Source: Thozetella sp. PMI_491 (lineage: Eukaryota; Ascomycota; Sordariomycetes; Chaetosphaeriales; Chaetosphaeriaceae). From it: a stretch of DNA of 64,000 bases. Each line of letters opens with the position of its first letter. Within the stretch, counting starts at the first letter, position 1. The notes below the pieces were generated by a model. That model saw nothing but the letters and a program-made list of their open reading frames with translations. It made no database searches and was not told the origin of the DNA. The position numbers were made by a program, and so were the translations under genes. Location: assembly GCA_021432635.1 (NCBI GenBank), contig MU270042.1, forward strand, positions 121,577-185,576. Reading direction: 5' to 3'. Positions 35,163 through 46,115 of the stretch are shown here, piece after piece.

Positions 35163-36272
35163 ATGAAAGACGACGAGAGTCGGACGCTGCTGCGGCAGGC
35201 CGCCGCTAACGGGTACGAGGCTATGGTGCAGCAACTGCTCGAGAAGGGCGCCGATGTCGAGGCGAGGGGCGACTACGGCAGGACACCGCTACGGCAGGCC
35301 GCCGCCAACGGGTACGAGGCCACGGTGCAGCAACTGCTCGAGAAGGGCGCCGACGTCGAGGCAAGGGACGATTACGGCCGGACACCGCTGCGGCAGGCCG
35401 CCGCCAACGGGTACGAGGCTACGGTGCAGCAACTGCTCGAGAAGGGCGCCGATGTCGAGGCGAGGGACGACACCGGCTGGACGCCGCTGTGGTGGGCAGC
35501 CGGCGGCGGGCACGAGGCCGTCGTGCAGCAGCTGCTCGAGAAAGGCGCTGACGTCGAGGCGAGGGATAACTTCAGCCGGACGCCGCTGTGGCAGGCCGCC
35601 GCTAACGGGCACGAGGCTGTCGTGCGCCAGCTGCTCGAGAAGGGCGCCAGCATCGAGGCAAGGGACAACTCCGGCTGGACACCACTGCGGCAGGCCGTCG
35701 CCAGCGGGCATGAGGCTATGGTACAGCGGCTGCTCGAGAAGGGCGCCGACGTCAACGCGAAGGATAAGGACGATCGAACGCCGCTGTGGTGGGCAGCCGG
35801 CGGCGGGCACGAGGCCGTCATGCAGCAGCTGCTCGAGAAAGGCGCTGACATCGAGGCGAGGGACAAGGACGGTCGGACGCCGCTGTGGCAAGCCGCCGCC
35901 AACGGGCACGAGGCCGTCGTGCAGCAGCTGCTCGAGAAGGGCGCTGACGTCGAGGCGAGGGACAAGGACGGCCGGACGCCGCTGTGGCAGGCCGCTGCCA
36001 CCGGCCACGAGGCCGTCGTACAGCAGCTGCTTGAGAAAGGCGCTGACGTAGAGGCGAGGGATAACTCCGGCTGGACGCCGCTGTGGTGGGCAGCTGGCGG
36101 CGGCCACGAGGCCGTCGTGCAGCAGCTGCTCGAGAGAGGCGCTGATGTCGAGGTGAGGGACAAGGATGGCCAGACGCCGCTGTGGCGGGCCGCCGCTAAC
36201 GGGCACGAGGTCATCGTGCGGCAGCTCTATACACACGCTGGTCTCAGCGGCTCTGTGATGCTCACTAATTAA
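35163..36272 (+). CDS. ankyrin-repeat protein, 369 aa, eleven repeats
   Basis: Continuous ORF from ATG 35163 made almost wholly of eleven 33-residue ankyrin repeats with the core RTPLWQAAANGHEAVVQQLL and EKGADVEARD. Neighbouring units differ by a few residues (WWAAGGG, RQAAANG, WQAAATG), so this is a 99-bp DNA-level tandem array. It ends with a non-repeat tail (QLYTHAGLSGSV). In-frame codons before the ATG still look like ankyrin sequence, so the true protein may begin further upstream as part of a larger receptor. The C-terminal TLxTHA-like end resembles the shifted end of the 7-8 kb relic, indicating paralogy. Minus-strand frames across the array are shadows. Confidence 0.75.
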   Translation: MKDDESRTLLRQAAANGYEAMVQQLLEKGADVEARGDYGRTPLRQAAANGYEATVQQLLEKGADVEARDDYGRTPLRQAAANGYEATVQQLLEKGADVEARDDTGWTPLWWAAGGGHEAVVQQLLEKGADVEARDNFSRTPLWQAAANGHEAVVRQLLEKGASIEARDNSGWTPLRQAVASGHEAMVQRLLEKGADVNAKDKDDRTPLWWAAGGGHEAVMQQLLEKGADIEARDKDGRTPLWQAAANGHEAVVQQLLEKGADVEARDKDGRTPLWQAAATGHEAVVQQLLEKGADVEARDNSGWTPLWWAAGGGHEAVVQQLLERGADVEVRDKDGQTPLWRAAANGHEVIVRQLYTHAGLSGSVMLTN

Positions 36273-37995
36273 TTCTGAATTGGATTTGTCCATTCCGATT
36301 TTCTTCATTTTGCCTGACCTTCACCTTGGCTTCCTTGGACTTCGTCGTGATCGAACACCACCCTCGTCTTCTCCTCCGACGCGACCGTGATCGCGTCGCG
36401 CATCGCTAAATCCACCGCCAATCGCCAGTATCACCCACGCTGCATGTTGCTCTGCTCCCGAGGCACCGCATCTATGGAGGATCCGACGCGTCAAGTGCGG
36501 TGAAAGGCCATCTTGCCGCCGCTGCCTTATACGTGGCAGCGTGTGCCCATGCTATGATAAGAAACCCGCCGACAGCCAATCTATTACGGCGAGATGTCGG
36601 GCACCTCTAGATGACCGTGTTAATGTTTCTGCTGGGCATGAGCAGGCTATGAATCGCCTTGATTGGGGAAAACAGAACGGCTTCAGTCTATCGGCTCATA
36701 GAAAGGCATATCCTCTCGTCGATACCCATTCTTCGATCATTTCACCAGGTCTGGAATTCCTCGTTACCTCATTCTTTCCAACGACTTAGGCCGACTAGAC
36801 ACTAGTGCTCTGGCTCGGACTCAAGTATATGATACTGCGTGCTACCCAAAGTCATAAACCAAGCTAAGAGCTGGCTGAAGCATCCCTCCCGCACTGCCAC
36901 CCGCTCGCTTGTTTCCAGTGTTCGCCCGCTCTCCAAGGTCGTCTCGCATGAGGCGTACTGCGCCGCATCTGGCAGCGTAACCGTCTCGAAAGCGCATGCC
37001 GAACAGTAGTCGTGACTGCACTTCGGGCACTGAATAATAGATGCTAGCGCCGGGCCGTTGCCACACCTACACTAGTCATAGGTCAGTCTGATATCATCCA
37101 AATCTGGGCGCTACTGACGCAATAATTATAAAAGCAAGCCGGCATTGGGGCAGGATCTTTGAGTAGTACGAGGAATATGACGCAGCTGGTCGCTAGAGTT
37201 TGTCAAAACTGTGTAGACAATAGAATTGGGAGCAGGCTGTCCACCAATGTAGAAGACCCCTCACTTGGTGCGGCTGTGCCTCTTAGCGCGGGCGCGAAGG
37301 GACGCCATAGATCCTTGTTGGTACAAATGTGCATTACCGCCCCACTGAATGTACTGTTTGCTTGAGCTACGCCCAGTTGTTCTGGCCTAACGCCCTGCCC
37401 CAGCAGGGTGATGTCTTGTTCCGGCCTACTCGGTGCTGGCTCTGTGGAGGCACCCACCCAAGTACTTCCGTGAAATAGCTCAAACGGCGGGCGGAGTGGG
37501 TGTCGGGGGGGTGTCGGGCACCATCGCCATGCCCCCAATAACCACCGCATACATGACATGGGACTTGGGCGAGGTAAGGAGGTGGTCCTAGCCGTCGGCA
37601 CTCACCGAGAGACCTCGATTAACCTGGTTCGTACCCCTACCTCATAAAGTGGTAAACTCCACATGCCCAAGTTCTATGCATGGTACCGGTGAAGCATGTA
37701 CCCCTCTCACGACCCTAAACCAGCCCAGGCGCCACAATGGCGATGCACAAGGCCGCATAAACCGTGGTTCGCTGGGGTACGAAGCATTGCGCCCACGACC
37801 TAGCCTGATAGCCTAATGGAGAAAGTGCGATGATTGTTTCCCTCACGTTCGCCATGACGTACCTAAGGGGTCCTTCGACTGTCTCGTCCACCCTCTCCCT
37901 CGGCGCATTTGAACCACAATCGATCGAGGAATTCGCCTAGCTGTTTGAGCAACACATCACTTATTCTCGCGCTATAAACAAACGACGATATCGTT
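36273..37995. other. no gene seen
   Basis: About 1.7 kb with short overlapping frames and no clear motif or repeat. Confidence 0.45.
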
Positions 37996-38552
37996 ATGGG
38001 CACGAACTCATCTGGGCAGGTGCCTAAGAGGCAGTCAAAAGTGTGCCTGAACTGCAGGCGTCGGAAACGAAGATGCAATCAAGAACTACCATGTCGGACG
38101 TGCCTACAACACGGCGATCCTTGTTCCTACCCACAGAAAACTCGGAAGCGTCCCGTCAATGCTGCTGGCAACTCCATGGGTAGGCTTTCTTCACGACCTT
38201 GGCGCCTAAAATGCTAACCACTGAAGTAGCTACGGTCAATCCTCAACAGGATACAGGTGACCCGGAAAGCAGCACGCCCGCCGACGTCGCCGAAGACATA
38301 TCTGTTGATTGTAAATCCGAGACCACGACAGCTAAGCCGGAGCACAAATTCAGTCTCATTCGTTACCTTCTATACAGCAAAACATCCGACGGAAGGTCTG
38401 TTTGGAGTATCCTCGAGACAGTGAATGTCGTTAAAGCATTGTCAGCGCATGCCAATAGCGAGAGGCTTCTCGCTGCGTACAGGGATCTACCAAGGGAGAG
38501 GAAGCTTCTAGCAGTCGTCTTGATACACATTGCTCAGGGTACACGAATATAG
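37996..38552 (+). CDS. short Zn2Cys6 transcription factor, 169 aa, two exons
   Basis: Exon 1 is 37996-38179 and exon 2 is 38227-38552, with a 47-nt GT-AG intron. Residues 17-43 form a complete Zn2Cys6 cluster (C17-x2-C20-x6-C27-x5-C33-x2-C36-x6-C43, [18 protein letters not shown] and so on) flanked by basic linkers. A Thr/Lys linker and a helical part follow ([14 protein letters not shown], then a basic [11 protein letters not shown] helix), but there is no MHR domain. With only 169 residues it is far shorter than typical members, so it is a minimal factor or a truncated gene. A GT at the end (CAG GTACACG) leaves room for a further exon. Confidence 0.75.
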
Positions 38553-39429
38553 CACGTTCGAGATGCTCGTCTTTCCATGGCCAAGAGTTGCCAAGGGAGA
38601 TGCAGGACCTGATGGTTTGTGCTGCTACATACTGTTAGAGGCTCGGTAGCTAAGATACTCATGGTTAGACAATTGAGCGAGACATGCGGTGACTGGTTTC
38701 AAATGACTTCAACCACTCCAGAAATCTGTAAATCCGCCACTCTTTTCTTCTCTTCCTCCCTCTTCTCTGTTCCACTGCTTCTCCTCCTTGACCACTAGAC
38801 TGTCCCGGACGGTGTTTCACTCCCTCCTTGCCTCCTTCATCCGGCGAGGTATCAGACGAGGTATGCGGCGCGACATGGGCGAGGGAATCTTTAGGCGTGA
38901 GACTATTGCGACGTGTGTGGTCACATTGGCCGCGCAACGACACAGACGAGCTACATAGCTCAACGTTAACCCACCAACTTCGATCCGCGAGAGTAGCAAT
39001 GGCCTAGGGTTTCTTAGTAGAGTAGGGCATTTGTTGGCCGCAATCGCATACCTGGATAGTGATGCACACTCGCACTGGACTTTTCTCTTCGCCCTCAATG
39101 GACCGGGTTGGTCTCAACTTTGTTACCACGCTCAGGCGACCAAGAGCCGCTCGCGCACTGCGTATGTTGTGCATCTTTAACGTGCTGTTTACCGCGTTAT
39201 AAAGTGAACGATCAGAGCCAGAGGAGCAGAAATCATCTAAACAAGGCGATTAGCATGAACTCGCCAGGTATCCTACAAAAATAACGAGTTGCGTGAGAAG
39301 GTGTGTGCGTTGGGCTTTCCTGCAACCCCTAAACGTCGGCGGCCATAGCCTTGTTTGTGTCCACACAGCTAGCCCCCCTGACGACGCTAGTGGGGACAAT
39401 CCACTAACCGGCGGGTGTGCAGACATTGC

Positions 39430-39620
39430 AACACAATCGATACACCCCGGTATAACCCCACAAATCCTCAGGATACTTCTGATGAGCACACCCCAGCGGG
39501 GGATTAGAAAACTATAGCCCCACAATTCCTATTTAGGACGCGATTGGCCGCATGATAAGTACACCCTAGGGAGAAATTGGACAACCTCAGCCCCCAACCC
39601 CCACCCAGGAGACAATTTCC
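39430..39620 (-). repeat. dispersed degenerate repeat (gaattgtgggg / ggggtgtatcgat units)
   Basis: Read on the minus strand, three units of a gaattgtggggcta- or gatttgtggggtta-like box followed by a gggtgt box occur at roughly 60-80 bp spacing. The same boxes occur at 17133-17215. Confidence 0.5.
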
Positions 39621-39884
39621 GATATAACGGGCGAGTAAGGTCATAGTGTGCGCCGACGCGGCCCTTGTGGTTGCAAACAGGAGCGCTGCGGCAGCTGGCT
39701 GCGACGGAACCTGCTGCTGCCAGCATCTCTGATGTCAACATCGGAATCTGCAAGAGTCAGACTTCCCACCGCAAACTGCCACACATCTCCAGCCAGCTGC
39801 AAGACCCCACTAATCTCTTTCCGGGAAGGGGTACGGCGGACGATTTTCACGACTCCTTCCTGTGAATTTGCGAGCGCTATCGCT

Positions 39885-39955
39885 AAAACTTTTTTTAAAG
39901 CGTCATTAGTGGCCTAATCCCCTGAAACTTTAGCGATACCAGTAGACCTGCGCCC
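39885..39955. repeat. short inverted-repeat element (tatcgctaaaactt / aaactttagcgata)
   Basis: ctatcgctaaaactttt at about 39887 faces cctgaaactttagcgatacc at about 39930. The inner sequence cccctgaaactttag also occurs at 31455-31485 next to the coiled-coil relic. It resembles a small DNA-element end or MITE. Confidence 0.45.
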
Positions 39956-40767
39956 ACACGCCGAGGCATTACATAGGAGAGCTGGTCATAAGAGGCAGGA
40001 TAATAATACGTCCTCGGTGCGGTACATTTGACAATCTGGCAGCTTCTGGCCGTTTGCGTTGCCGCAGCCGGGCGTCCCCCCCTCTCCCTCCCCACAGAAT
40101 ATGGTCGCGTGTTGGTGAGACCTTCTCGCACATATCTCGGTCAGCGTGTCAACTAATTGTGGTTATGCTGCTCGTTCCCTAAGCGAAAACATCTCCTGAT
40201 TAGACTAAAAGGTGCCAGCACGCAGCTGCCTAGCGTGGACACCCTAGCGTGGACACCCTATGGACGTGGCGGCCCGTAAGACGGCCTGGCTGGTGGCCCA
40301 GCCCGCAACCATGTGGGATGGTCGTGCCCAGGTAACTTCTTGCCGGAGAGTTATTAGGCTTTCCTCAGACGGTGTAAGCAGGTAACAGACAACCGTTCGA
40401 TTTTACAGCATATCAGACTCCGTAATATGTGACATAAAAGTGTCTTGGTAAGAAAGTAAGTTATCTTGAGCGTTGTGTTGTGCCGTGCGTGTTATGCTTG
40501 CTGAAAGCATAGGAAAATGGAAGAACAGCGCCATTTACATGTAAAAAGGAGGGTTCACCCATGATTACGGCCAGGGAGCAATCTGGGGGCTCTACCAACT
40601 AAAAGAAAAAACTAGTGGTGCTTTGGGATCTCCCTCGTTATCGACGCTGTCTCTTCGCGGAATCCCGTGTTCTGAGCCTTTCACGAATGCTCCCTACCCT
40701 TATCACCCGCAGCCATCAAGAAGGTGTGGGTGCCCGGAGGAACCTGTGGTAAGCCTCATGAACTTGA

Positions 40768-41187
40768 TTAGTAGCTATCCAGCTCAGATGTTATAAATAC
40801 ACATACGTACAATCTTAGCTTAGCCAGATGAGTAACCCGAATCGTGACAGTTGCCACAAACGTTTGCCGAAAATAGCGGTGCTGCGGTGTTGGCCTCGGT
40901 TTGTCGATGGGGAGCTCTTGGACGCGGCTTTGAACTGCATCGTCTGTACTCTGTACCCATGGTCGTGTAACATCGAGGGCACAGCGTAACCGTATAAGTG
41001 CACATTGATGATAGAGAACAGGACGATAGAGAACAGGACGATAGAGAACAGGACGATAGAGAACAGGACGATAGAGAACAGGACGATAGAGAACAGGACG
41101 ATAGAGAACAGGATTCTTCATGGGAAAGTAGCTGTTATATAAGTTCAGAGCGTCGAGGCTCGAGCTGCCGGAGTCAATCAGAGCCAT
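40768..41187 (-). CDS. possible ORF across a 15-bp minisatellite
   Basis: ATG 41187 opens a 139-aa frame with seven copies of PVLYR encoded by the repeat, then a mildly basic tail. The opposite strand is also open (DREQD repeats), so openness is explained by the 15-bp unit. Kept with low confidence. Confidence 0.25.
   Translation of the reverse strand: MALIDSGSSSLDALNLYNSYFPMKNPVLYRPVLYRPVLYRPVLYRPVLYRPVLYRPVLYHQCALIRLRCALDVTRPWVQSTDDAVQSRVQELPIDKPRPTPQHRYFRQTFVATVTIRVTHLAKLRLYVCVFITSELDSY
41007..41112. repeat. perfect 15-bp minisatellite (gatagagaacaggac)
   Basis: Seven nearly identical tandem copies. Confidence 0.9.
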
Positions 41188-41677
41188 CTCGGGCGCACGT
41201 TGCGACTCGGCGTCTTTCGTATAGTCGTGGCTGTGTGGTCATGTTGGCCGCCATACCGGCCGGTTCTCGGTGTGCCTAGCAGCTGCGGCATACCGACAAT
41301 TGGGGGCTAGATGTGACTCATTGTTTCTTGGGAGGGCAAGGAAGGTTCGTTGTGGTTGTGTGAGGTGTGAAGCAATCCAGAATAATACCCGCACTCAAAG
41401 GCTCCAGTCAGGCTCTGACTAACCGGATTGGCCGCTAAACAGCCTTGTGTGACCATGCGTCTTTTTTAATCCTTTTATTGCATGCTATTCTTTTATTCAA
41501 TAAATTTTACCCTGGTTGCATTACGGAGTACCCCTCGATTAAACTGTCTTCCCCCAAACCACTCCAACCCTTCCAACCCCACCATCCCCTCCATTCCTAC
41601 TCGAACTCATTCATGCCTGGTCTTCTCTCGACCGAAGATTTCCGCATTCTCCAACTCGCCACCCCAAGCACATTACA

Positions 41678-42172
41678 ATGGCACATGAACTTGATCCTAA
41701 AATTCTTCGACATCTCATGGTCAATCGCACATTGCGATGCCTTCTTAAAACAAAGTACACACCTGAATCTCGGCACTCTTCCGTGGCTATTGCCTTCGCC
41801 GAAAGCCAGGCAACCATGGCCACAGAAGCCTTGGTTAAACACATTCCCAACGCAGAACCAGGTTCTATCCGTGTATTGGCAAATATGGTGAAGATAATGC
41901 GTGGGGATCGCATTTTCGTTTGCTATGACGTGTTCCTCCCGGAGTTTACAGGGGCGTACGACGACATAATAAATGCCGAGCAACCTGTTCATATGGTAAA
42001 GTTTAATTCTGATGGAACCTATCATCTACACAGAGATGTCCAGATGGATAAAATGGTCATGTTGGAATATACGCGACTTAAGAAGGTTGATAAAGGTTCA
42101 CTACCTTATTTTGTCGACACCAAAAACCCGCCTTTTTATGATGAGGGGGAGCGCGTTGAATCTCCGGCGTGA
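41678..42172 (+). CDS. hypothetical protein, 164 aa
   Basis: Single-exon ORF from ATG 41678. The sequence looks folded, without low complexity: a helical N-terminus (LDPKILRHLMVNRTLRCLL), a central Ala-rich part, and an acidic/aromatic C-terminal half (FLPEFTGAYDDII, MVMLEYTRLKKV). I see no catalytic pattern, membrane segment or family resemblance. The preceding 200 bp are C/T-rich, like a fungal leader. Coding is likely and function is unknown. Confidence 0.5.
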   Translation: MAHELDPKILRHLMVNRTLRCLLKTKYTPESRHSSVAIAFAESQATMATEALVKHIPNAEPGSIRVLANMVKIMRGDRIFVCYDVFLPEFTGAYDDIINAEQPVHMVKFNSDGTYHLHRDVQMDKMVMLEYTRLKKVDKGSLPYFVDTKNPPFYDEGERVESPA

Positions 42173-42874
42173 GGCTATTCATTCTTTGGCAGTACCAGTA
42201 ATACCATCATTATTGATTCTACATTTATGGCACTAACCACCATAACTTCGAATAATACTGACACTTTGGACCTCTGTAGTGAGTAGGCTATCTGACCTCT
42301 TTGTATCGCAGCTCAACGAGAAATTTGCTATGCACCTCTAGCCTCGCGGCAGGCTGAAACCCGCGCGGTCTGGCGCTCGGCGACGTCAGCTCCGTCACTG
42401 GAGATGCTCGGGCTGTTACCCTCGCCAACACGCATGGCGCGGCCAGCATTGATGGTATCGTCTCACTTGGGTGGGGGCTGCGTTCGCCCCAACCGAGATG
42501 AGCAATATGATCACTGATGGCGCCAATCCTGGGCCACGTTATGGGCGTTGGTGACTTTGTGATGCCAGCCAGCGACGCTCGAATCCCACCTGCCAATGTC
42601 ACAAGTGCCGGAAATGACACAGGGGTACTTGTTATACGGACACCCCAGGGCCAAGGGACCGTCGGGTTTGGGCTTCAAGGCTGACGGCAGAAGAAACACA
42701 CGAAAGCGTCCAAATCCCTGTCATGTTGCAGCGCCATAGCTCGACTCTGGGGACTACCTTAGACGTAGTGCTGCCTACTAGCGGCCCCGACTGTGCTGTG
42801 ATAGCTGCTCGACTTGGCATTAGATAGAGCGCCAGTCCGAGAGGTACCTGTCATGTACTAGTAAATGAAATGCC

Positions 42875-42888
42875 GGGGGGGGGGGGGG
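42875..42888 (+). repeat. 14-G homopolymer
   Basis: Run of 14 G between the 164-aa ORF and the QAPVLE-repeat gene. The rest of 42173-43035 shows no gene. Confidence 0.7.
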
Positions 42889-43035
42889 AGAAGGCTGATC
42901 TTTCAGGCCCGAAGCCAACGATAATTTCTCCCTCACTTAACCTCTCATTAGGATGCTGTAACTTCGCCATCTTTCCTTCTTTACTCTACTTATTGATTCG
43001 TCGCTCATTATTGTGGACTACCGGCTCGCGTAGAG

Positions 43036-43578
43036 ATGACTACTCAGCAATACTTGGATTTGATACGGCTCCACCGGAAGGAAATCGATAATTTCCATCA
43101 TTTGGAGCAGATCAGCATCCAACAATGGGACGACACTCTAGCGGAGCTCGAGAGCAAGATAAATGACAAACAATTACATAACGACCTTCTACAGCAACTC
43201 GACATTCTGAATCAAGAGGCCCAAATACAGTTTCCTTATTTACAGTGTGCTTGGGCCAATATAAACAGAATCACGACCAAATTAGAGAAAAAGCTCAAGC
43301 AGGCGCCGGTCCTCGAGCAGGCGCCGGTCCTCGAGCAGGCGCCGGTCCTCGAGCAGGCACCGGTCCTCGAGCAGGCACCGGTCCTTGAGCAGGCGTCGGG
43401 CTTCGAGCAAGAGTCGGTCCGCGGGCAGGAGCCGGTCTTCAAACAGGAGTCGGGCGACTCTGGTCAAAGAGGTAATCCTGTTAGGTGAGTGTATGCTTCT
43501 TCTCTGACTATGTCTAAGTGCTGACCCTCTGCACCTAGATTTGGACATGCCACCGAGGTTATCAATCTCGATCCGTAA
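43036..43578 (+). CDS. hypothetical protein with QAPVLE repeats, 162 aa, two exons
   Basis: Exon 1 is 43036-43484 and exon 2 is 43539-43578. The 54-nt intron has a GTGAGT donor, a CTGAC branch and a CTAG acceptor, and the frame closes to 489 nt. The first 85 residues are helical and coiled-coil-like (QYLDLIRLHRKEIDNF, then LAELESKINDK). Five copies of QAPVLE follow, encoded by an 18-bp minisatellite, and then variants grading into QESVRGQEPVFKQE. Copy number would change protein length without changing frame. No family recognised. Confidence 0.6.
43300..43389 (+). repeat. 18-bp coding minisatellite (caggcgccggtcctcgag)
   Basis: Five near-identical copies, then decaying copies to about 43440, inside the QAPVLE ORF. 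Because 18 is a multiple of 3, copy changes stay in frame. Confidence 0.9.
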
Positions 43579-45055
43579 TCTCCCGAAAGGCACGACGCAA
43601 TGCGAGGATACGATCCGGCGAAGAGAGATTAAAGGAAGAGTAAGGATGTAGTATGCCTTTCAAAACTGCAAGAACGAGCAGAGGCCAATATGACGAGGAT
43701 GGTAAGGCAGGGAATGTCGCTGCCGCATCACGCTCGTCATCCGCCATTGGGCAGCAAGTCTCTGCGTTTATGGTCCTGGCTGTTGTCCTCTCTGTGCCTT
43801 CACTATCATCCAATGGCTCCGAACACAGTTTGCTGGCTGAATTCAGTTGTTATTCAATTCGACTAGATGAGTGGATAGGCTACTATCGAACTGAATACAA
43901 TGACCGTCCACGCCTTGGGAGGAGGACTCGGGACGGGGCGCGTGAACCCAGGTTCCCGAACGTAGCTGCGAGGTGTTCGATGCTTTCCTGATAATCGACT
44001 CGCTCTAAGTTTTCGATAGACCTTTTTAGTGCCTTAATTTTCGTGCATAGTTTTCTGTTATCATTGAGAAATCTCGCGATTTCCCTGCACAGTACCTTCA
44101 CGATACCGTTGAGCAGTGCTTTAGCTCTCTGTCTTCGTCTCTCGCCTGCTGTGTTCACGTGCTGTGGGATTGGCCCGTGGGTCGGTAGCTCAGAGAGGTT
44201 CATTGAGAAGCTTGCCTGTGATAGTGTTCGTAAAGATTGTGAGGGAGTCGGTTGGCCACTCCTGCTGTGATTAAATGCCGCTGAAAGAACGGATCGACTC
44301 TGTACGATGATGTGTTGGGTTACTATGTCCCCCTCCGGTGCAAGCGTCGTCCTCGCATAGTAAGGGTCGCTCTTGGTTCTATAGACCTGTAAAGCAGCCA
44401 ACAGCTATCTCACAGAGCCAGTCAATCTCTGAGGTCCATCGTTGCTTGCCAGCCCCGGTCCATTAATTAGGGCAAGCGGCTAGGTGACGGGTTCGCATAT
44501 CCACACCTTCCCAACGACCTACGTCGCTCAAAGTTCCTACCCGGCATAGACACTGGTACATCGAGGGTACCGTTTGAACTACCCCTATGTGTGGGCACAT
44601 CATTGGAAGGTATGAGAGAGTCAGGGGCTAGGCCATCGCTACTGTGTGGCATGGATTGGCTCTGGCGGCCTGTTACCCTGAGCGAGATGATGCTCCATTG
44701 GTGTGACATTGTGACAGCCACCTGCATGGAACTTGAGGGTTACAGCGACATGGATGACCGTTGGGTCTATAGCAAAAGCGTCGCGGTGACTCAGTTCCAG
44801 TCTCTCGTAATGAAGAGGTCCCCTGCGCATGGATCCTTGAGAGTCACTCGCCACACCCTTTCCCAGCGGTGGTGGAGAAGGGTTGACGGAGGGGGCCGTG
44901 TTGGCTGTGTCCTCGTTGCAGGAGGGTGACAAGTTCCACATCTGCTTGAGTGCGGGCTGCCTTGACGGTTGGAGATGGGCTGAACTAGCCGGGCGCGAGC
45001 GAGAACACGGTCTGGTAATATGCGGCCAGCTTTGGCTCGTACCGATGACGTGTTG
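43579..45055. other. no gene I can support
   Basis: A helical minus frame (43883-44401) starts at a TTG with no upstream exon in view. It may be a relic. Confidence 0.35.
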
Positions 45056-45059
45056 ATCA

Positions 45060-45210
45060 GCTGCCTAAATTCACTTGGTGGCCAAGATTCCCTGTCGGCT
45101 GGGCGATGCACTGGGGGTTTATTGTACCTAGCTGGAATTAGTATATTGTAGCTCGGCTGCAGAATTACCATATCGGACCATTCGCTCGTGCGAACCGGAG
45201 GAGTCGGACC
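45060..45210 (-). pseudogene. weak MADS-like beta-hairpin remnant
   Basis: The minus frame contains DMVILQPSYNILIPARYNK followed by PADRESWPPSEF. The DRESWPPS-type end is the tail pattern of small fungal MADS-like proteins. There is no start and no basic helix in view. Confidence 0.25.
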
Positions 45211-45214
45211 GGAG

Positions 45215-46115
45215 GTCAGGCAAAAGGGCCTCGATTTTTGCGATGAGTGTGCTGCGACTATATGATGGAGTTTACCGCCATTGGGCAGATGCTTATTTGC
45301 CCATTCTCCGTAACCTAACCACGGTCGCCCGGGAAATTGGATGGCCCTAAGCCAGTACAGCGCCAGATCCCGGTGAGCAGTAGCAGCACATTCCTCAGCG
45401 CTAGGCAACCGTGGGGATTCTCTCTGTGACGTCTGCGAGATGTGCGTGAAATGCCTCTGGTGTCGCTGTTGTCCCTTCGACTAGCCCGGTGACAGCCTGC
45501 CCGTCCTTCCGACTCCATGTGCCTAGGCTGCGCGGGCCTTCTGGGACCGAATTGACTTTGTCCATCACGTCCGGCATTGTGCTTCGGCTCAGCTGTGGCA
45601 AGTCAGCGGGAAGTTTACATGACACGGTGGAGTGGCAGACCTGGAAGGCTTTGGGGAGAAAAGGTATGATGGTTCCCCTGCTGGCTCTCGGTAATCCCGT
45701 TCGAGTATTCAGGTTATCTATACATGGGGATGCCCTGGACTTAGCTGTGCCGTGGGTCGTCAGCGAGGGACGGCGCTACCTCCCACGGAGAGCAGAACGC
45801 CCTTCAGCCCGACATCATCGCAGAACCAACAGTATCTCGCGGATTGCGTGACTCGTAATAGTCGGTGGGTCGTTAACAATGTGGCCGCAGGTTGGGGAGC
45901 CCGCGCGGTATCTAGCCGCCCACACCATAATTGCACCAACGCCTGATGTCCAATCATTTGTAATGGGTAACATCCGATATCCTTTACAGTACCAACAGGA
46001 GAAATGATTGGATATACAGAATTCTCGTCCAAACATTAGGCATGGCTGCCTGGAACGGACCCTCATGACTCTGAATCCCGAGAGCGAAACCAGCCGCCTC
46101 TAGACAACGCTGGCA
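45215..46115. other. no gene seen
   Basis: Only short frames with no coherent exon structure. Confidence 0.4.

Noticed and set aside
35289-36308. Large minus-strand frames through the ankyrin array
   Set aside because: Shadows of the 99-bp coding repeat. They have no independent signals.
43883-44401. 172-aa helical minus frame
   Set aside because: Starts at TTG, no upstream exon found, no domain. Possibly a relic, not annotated as a gene.
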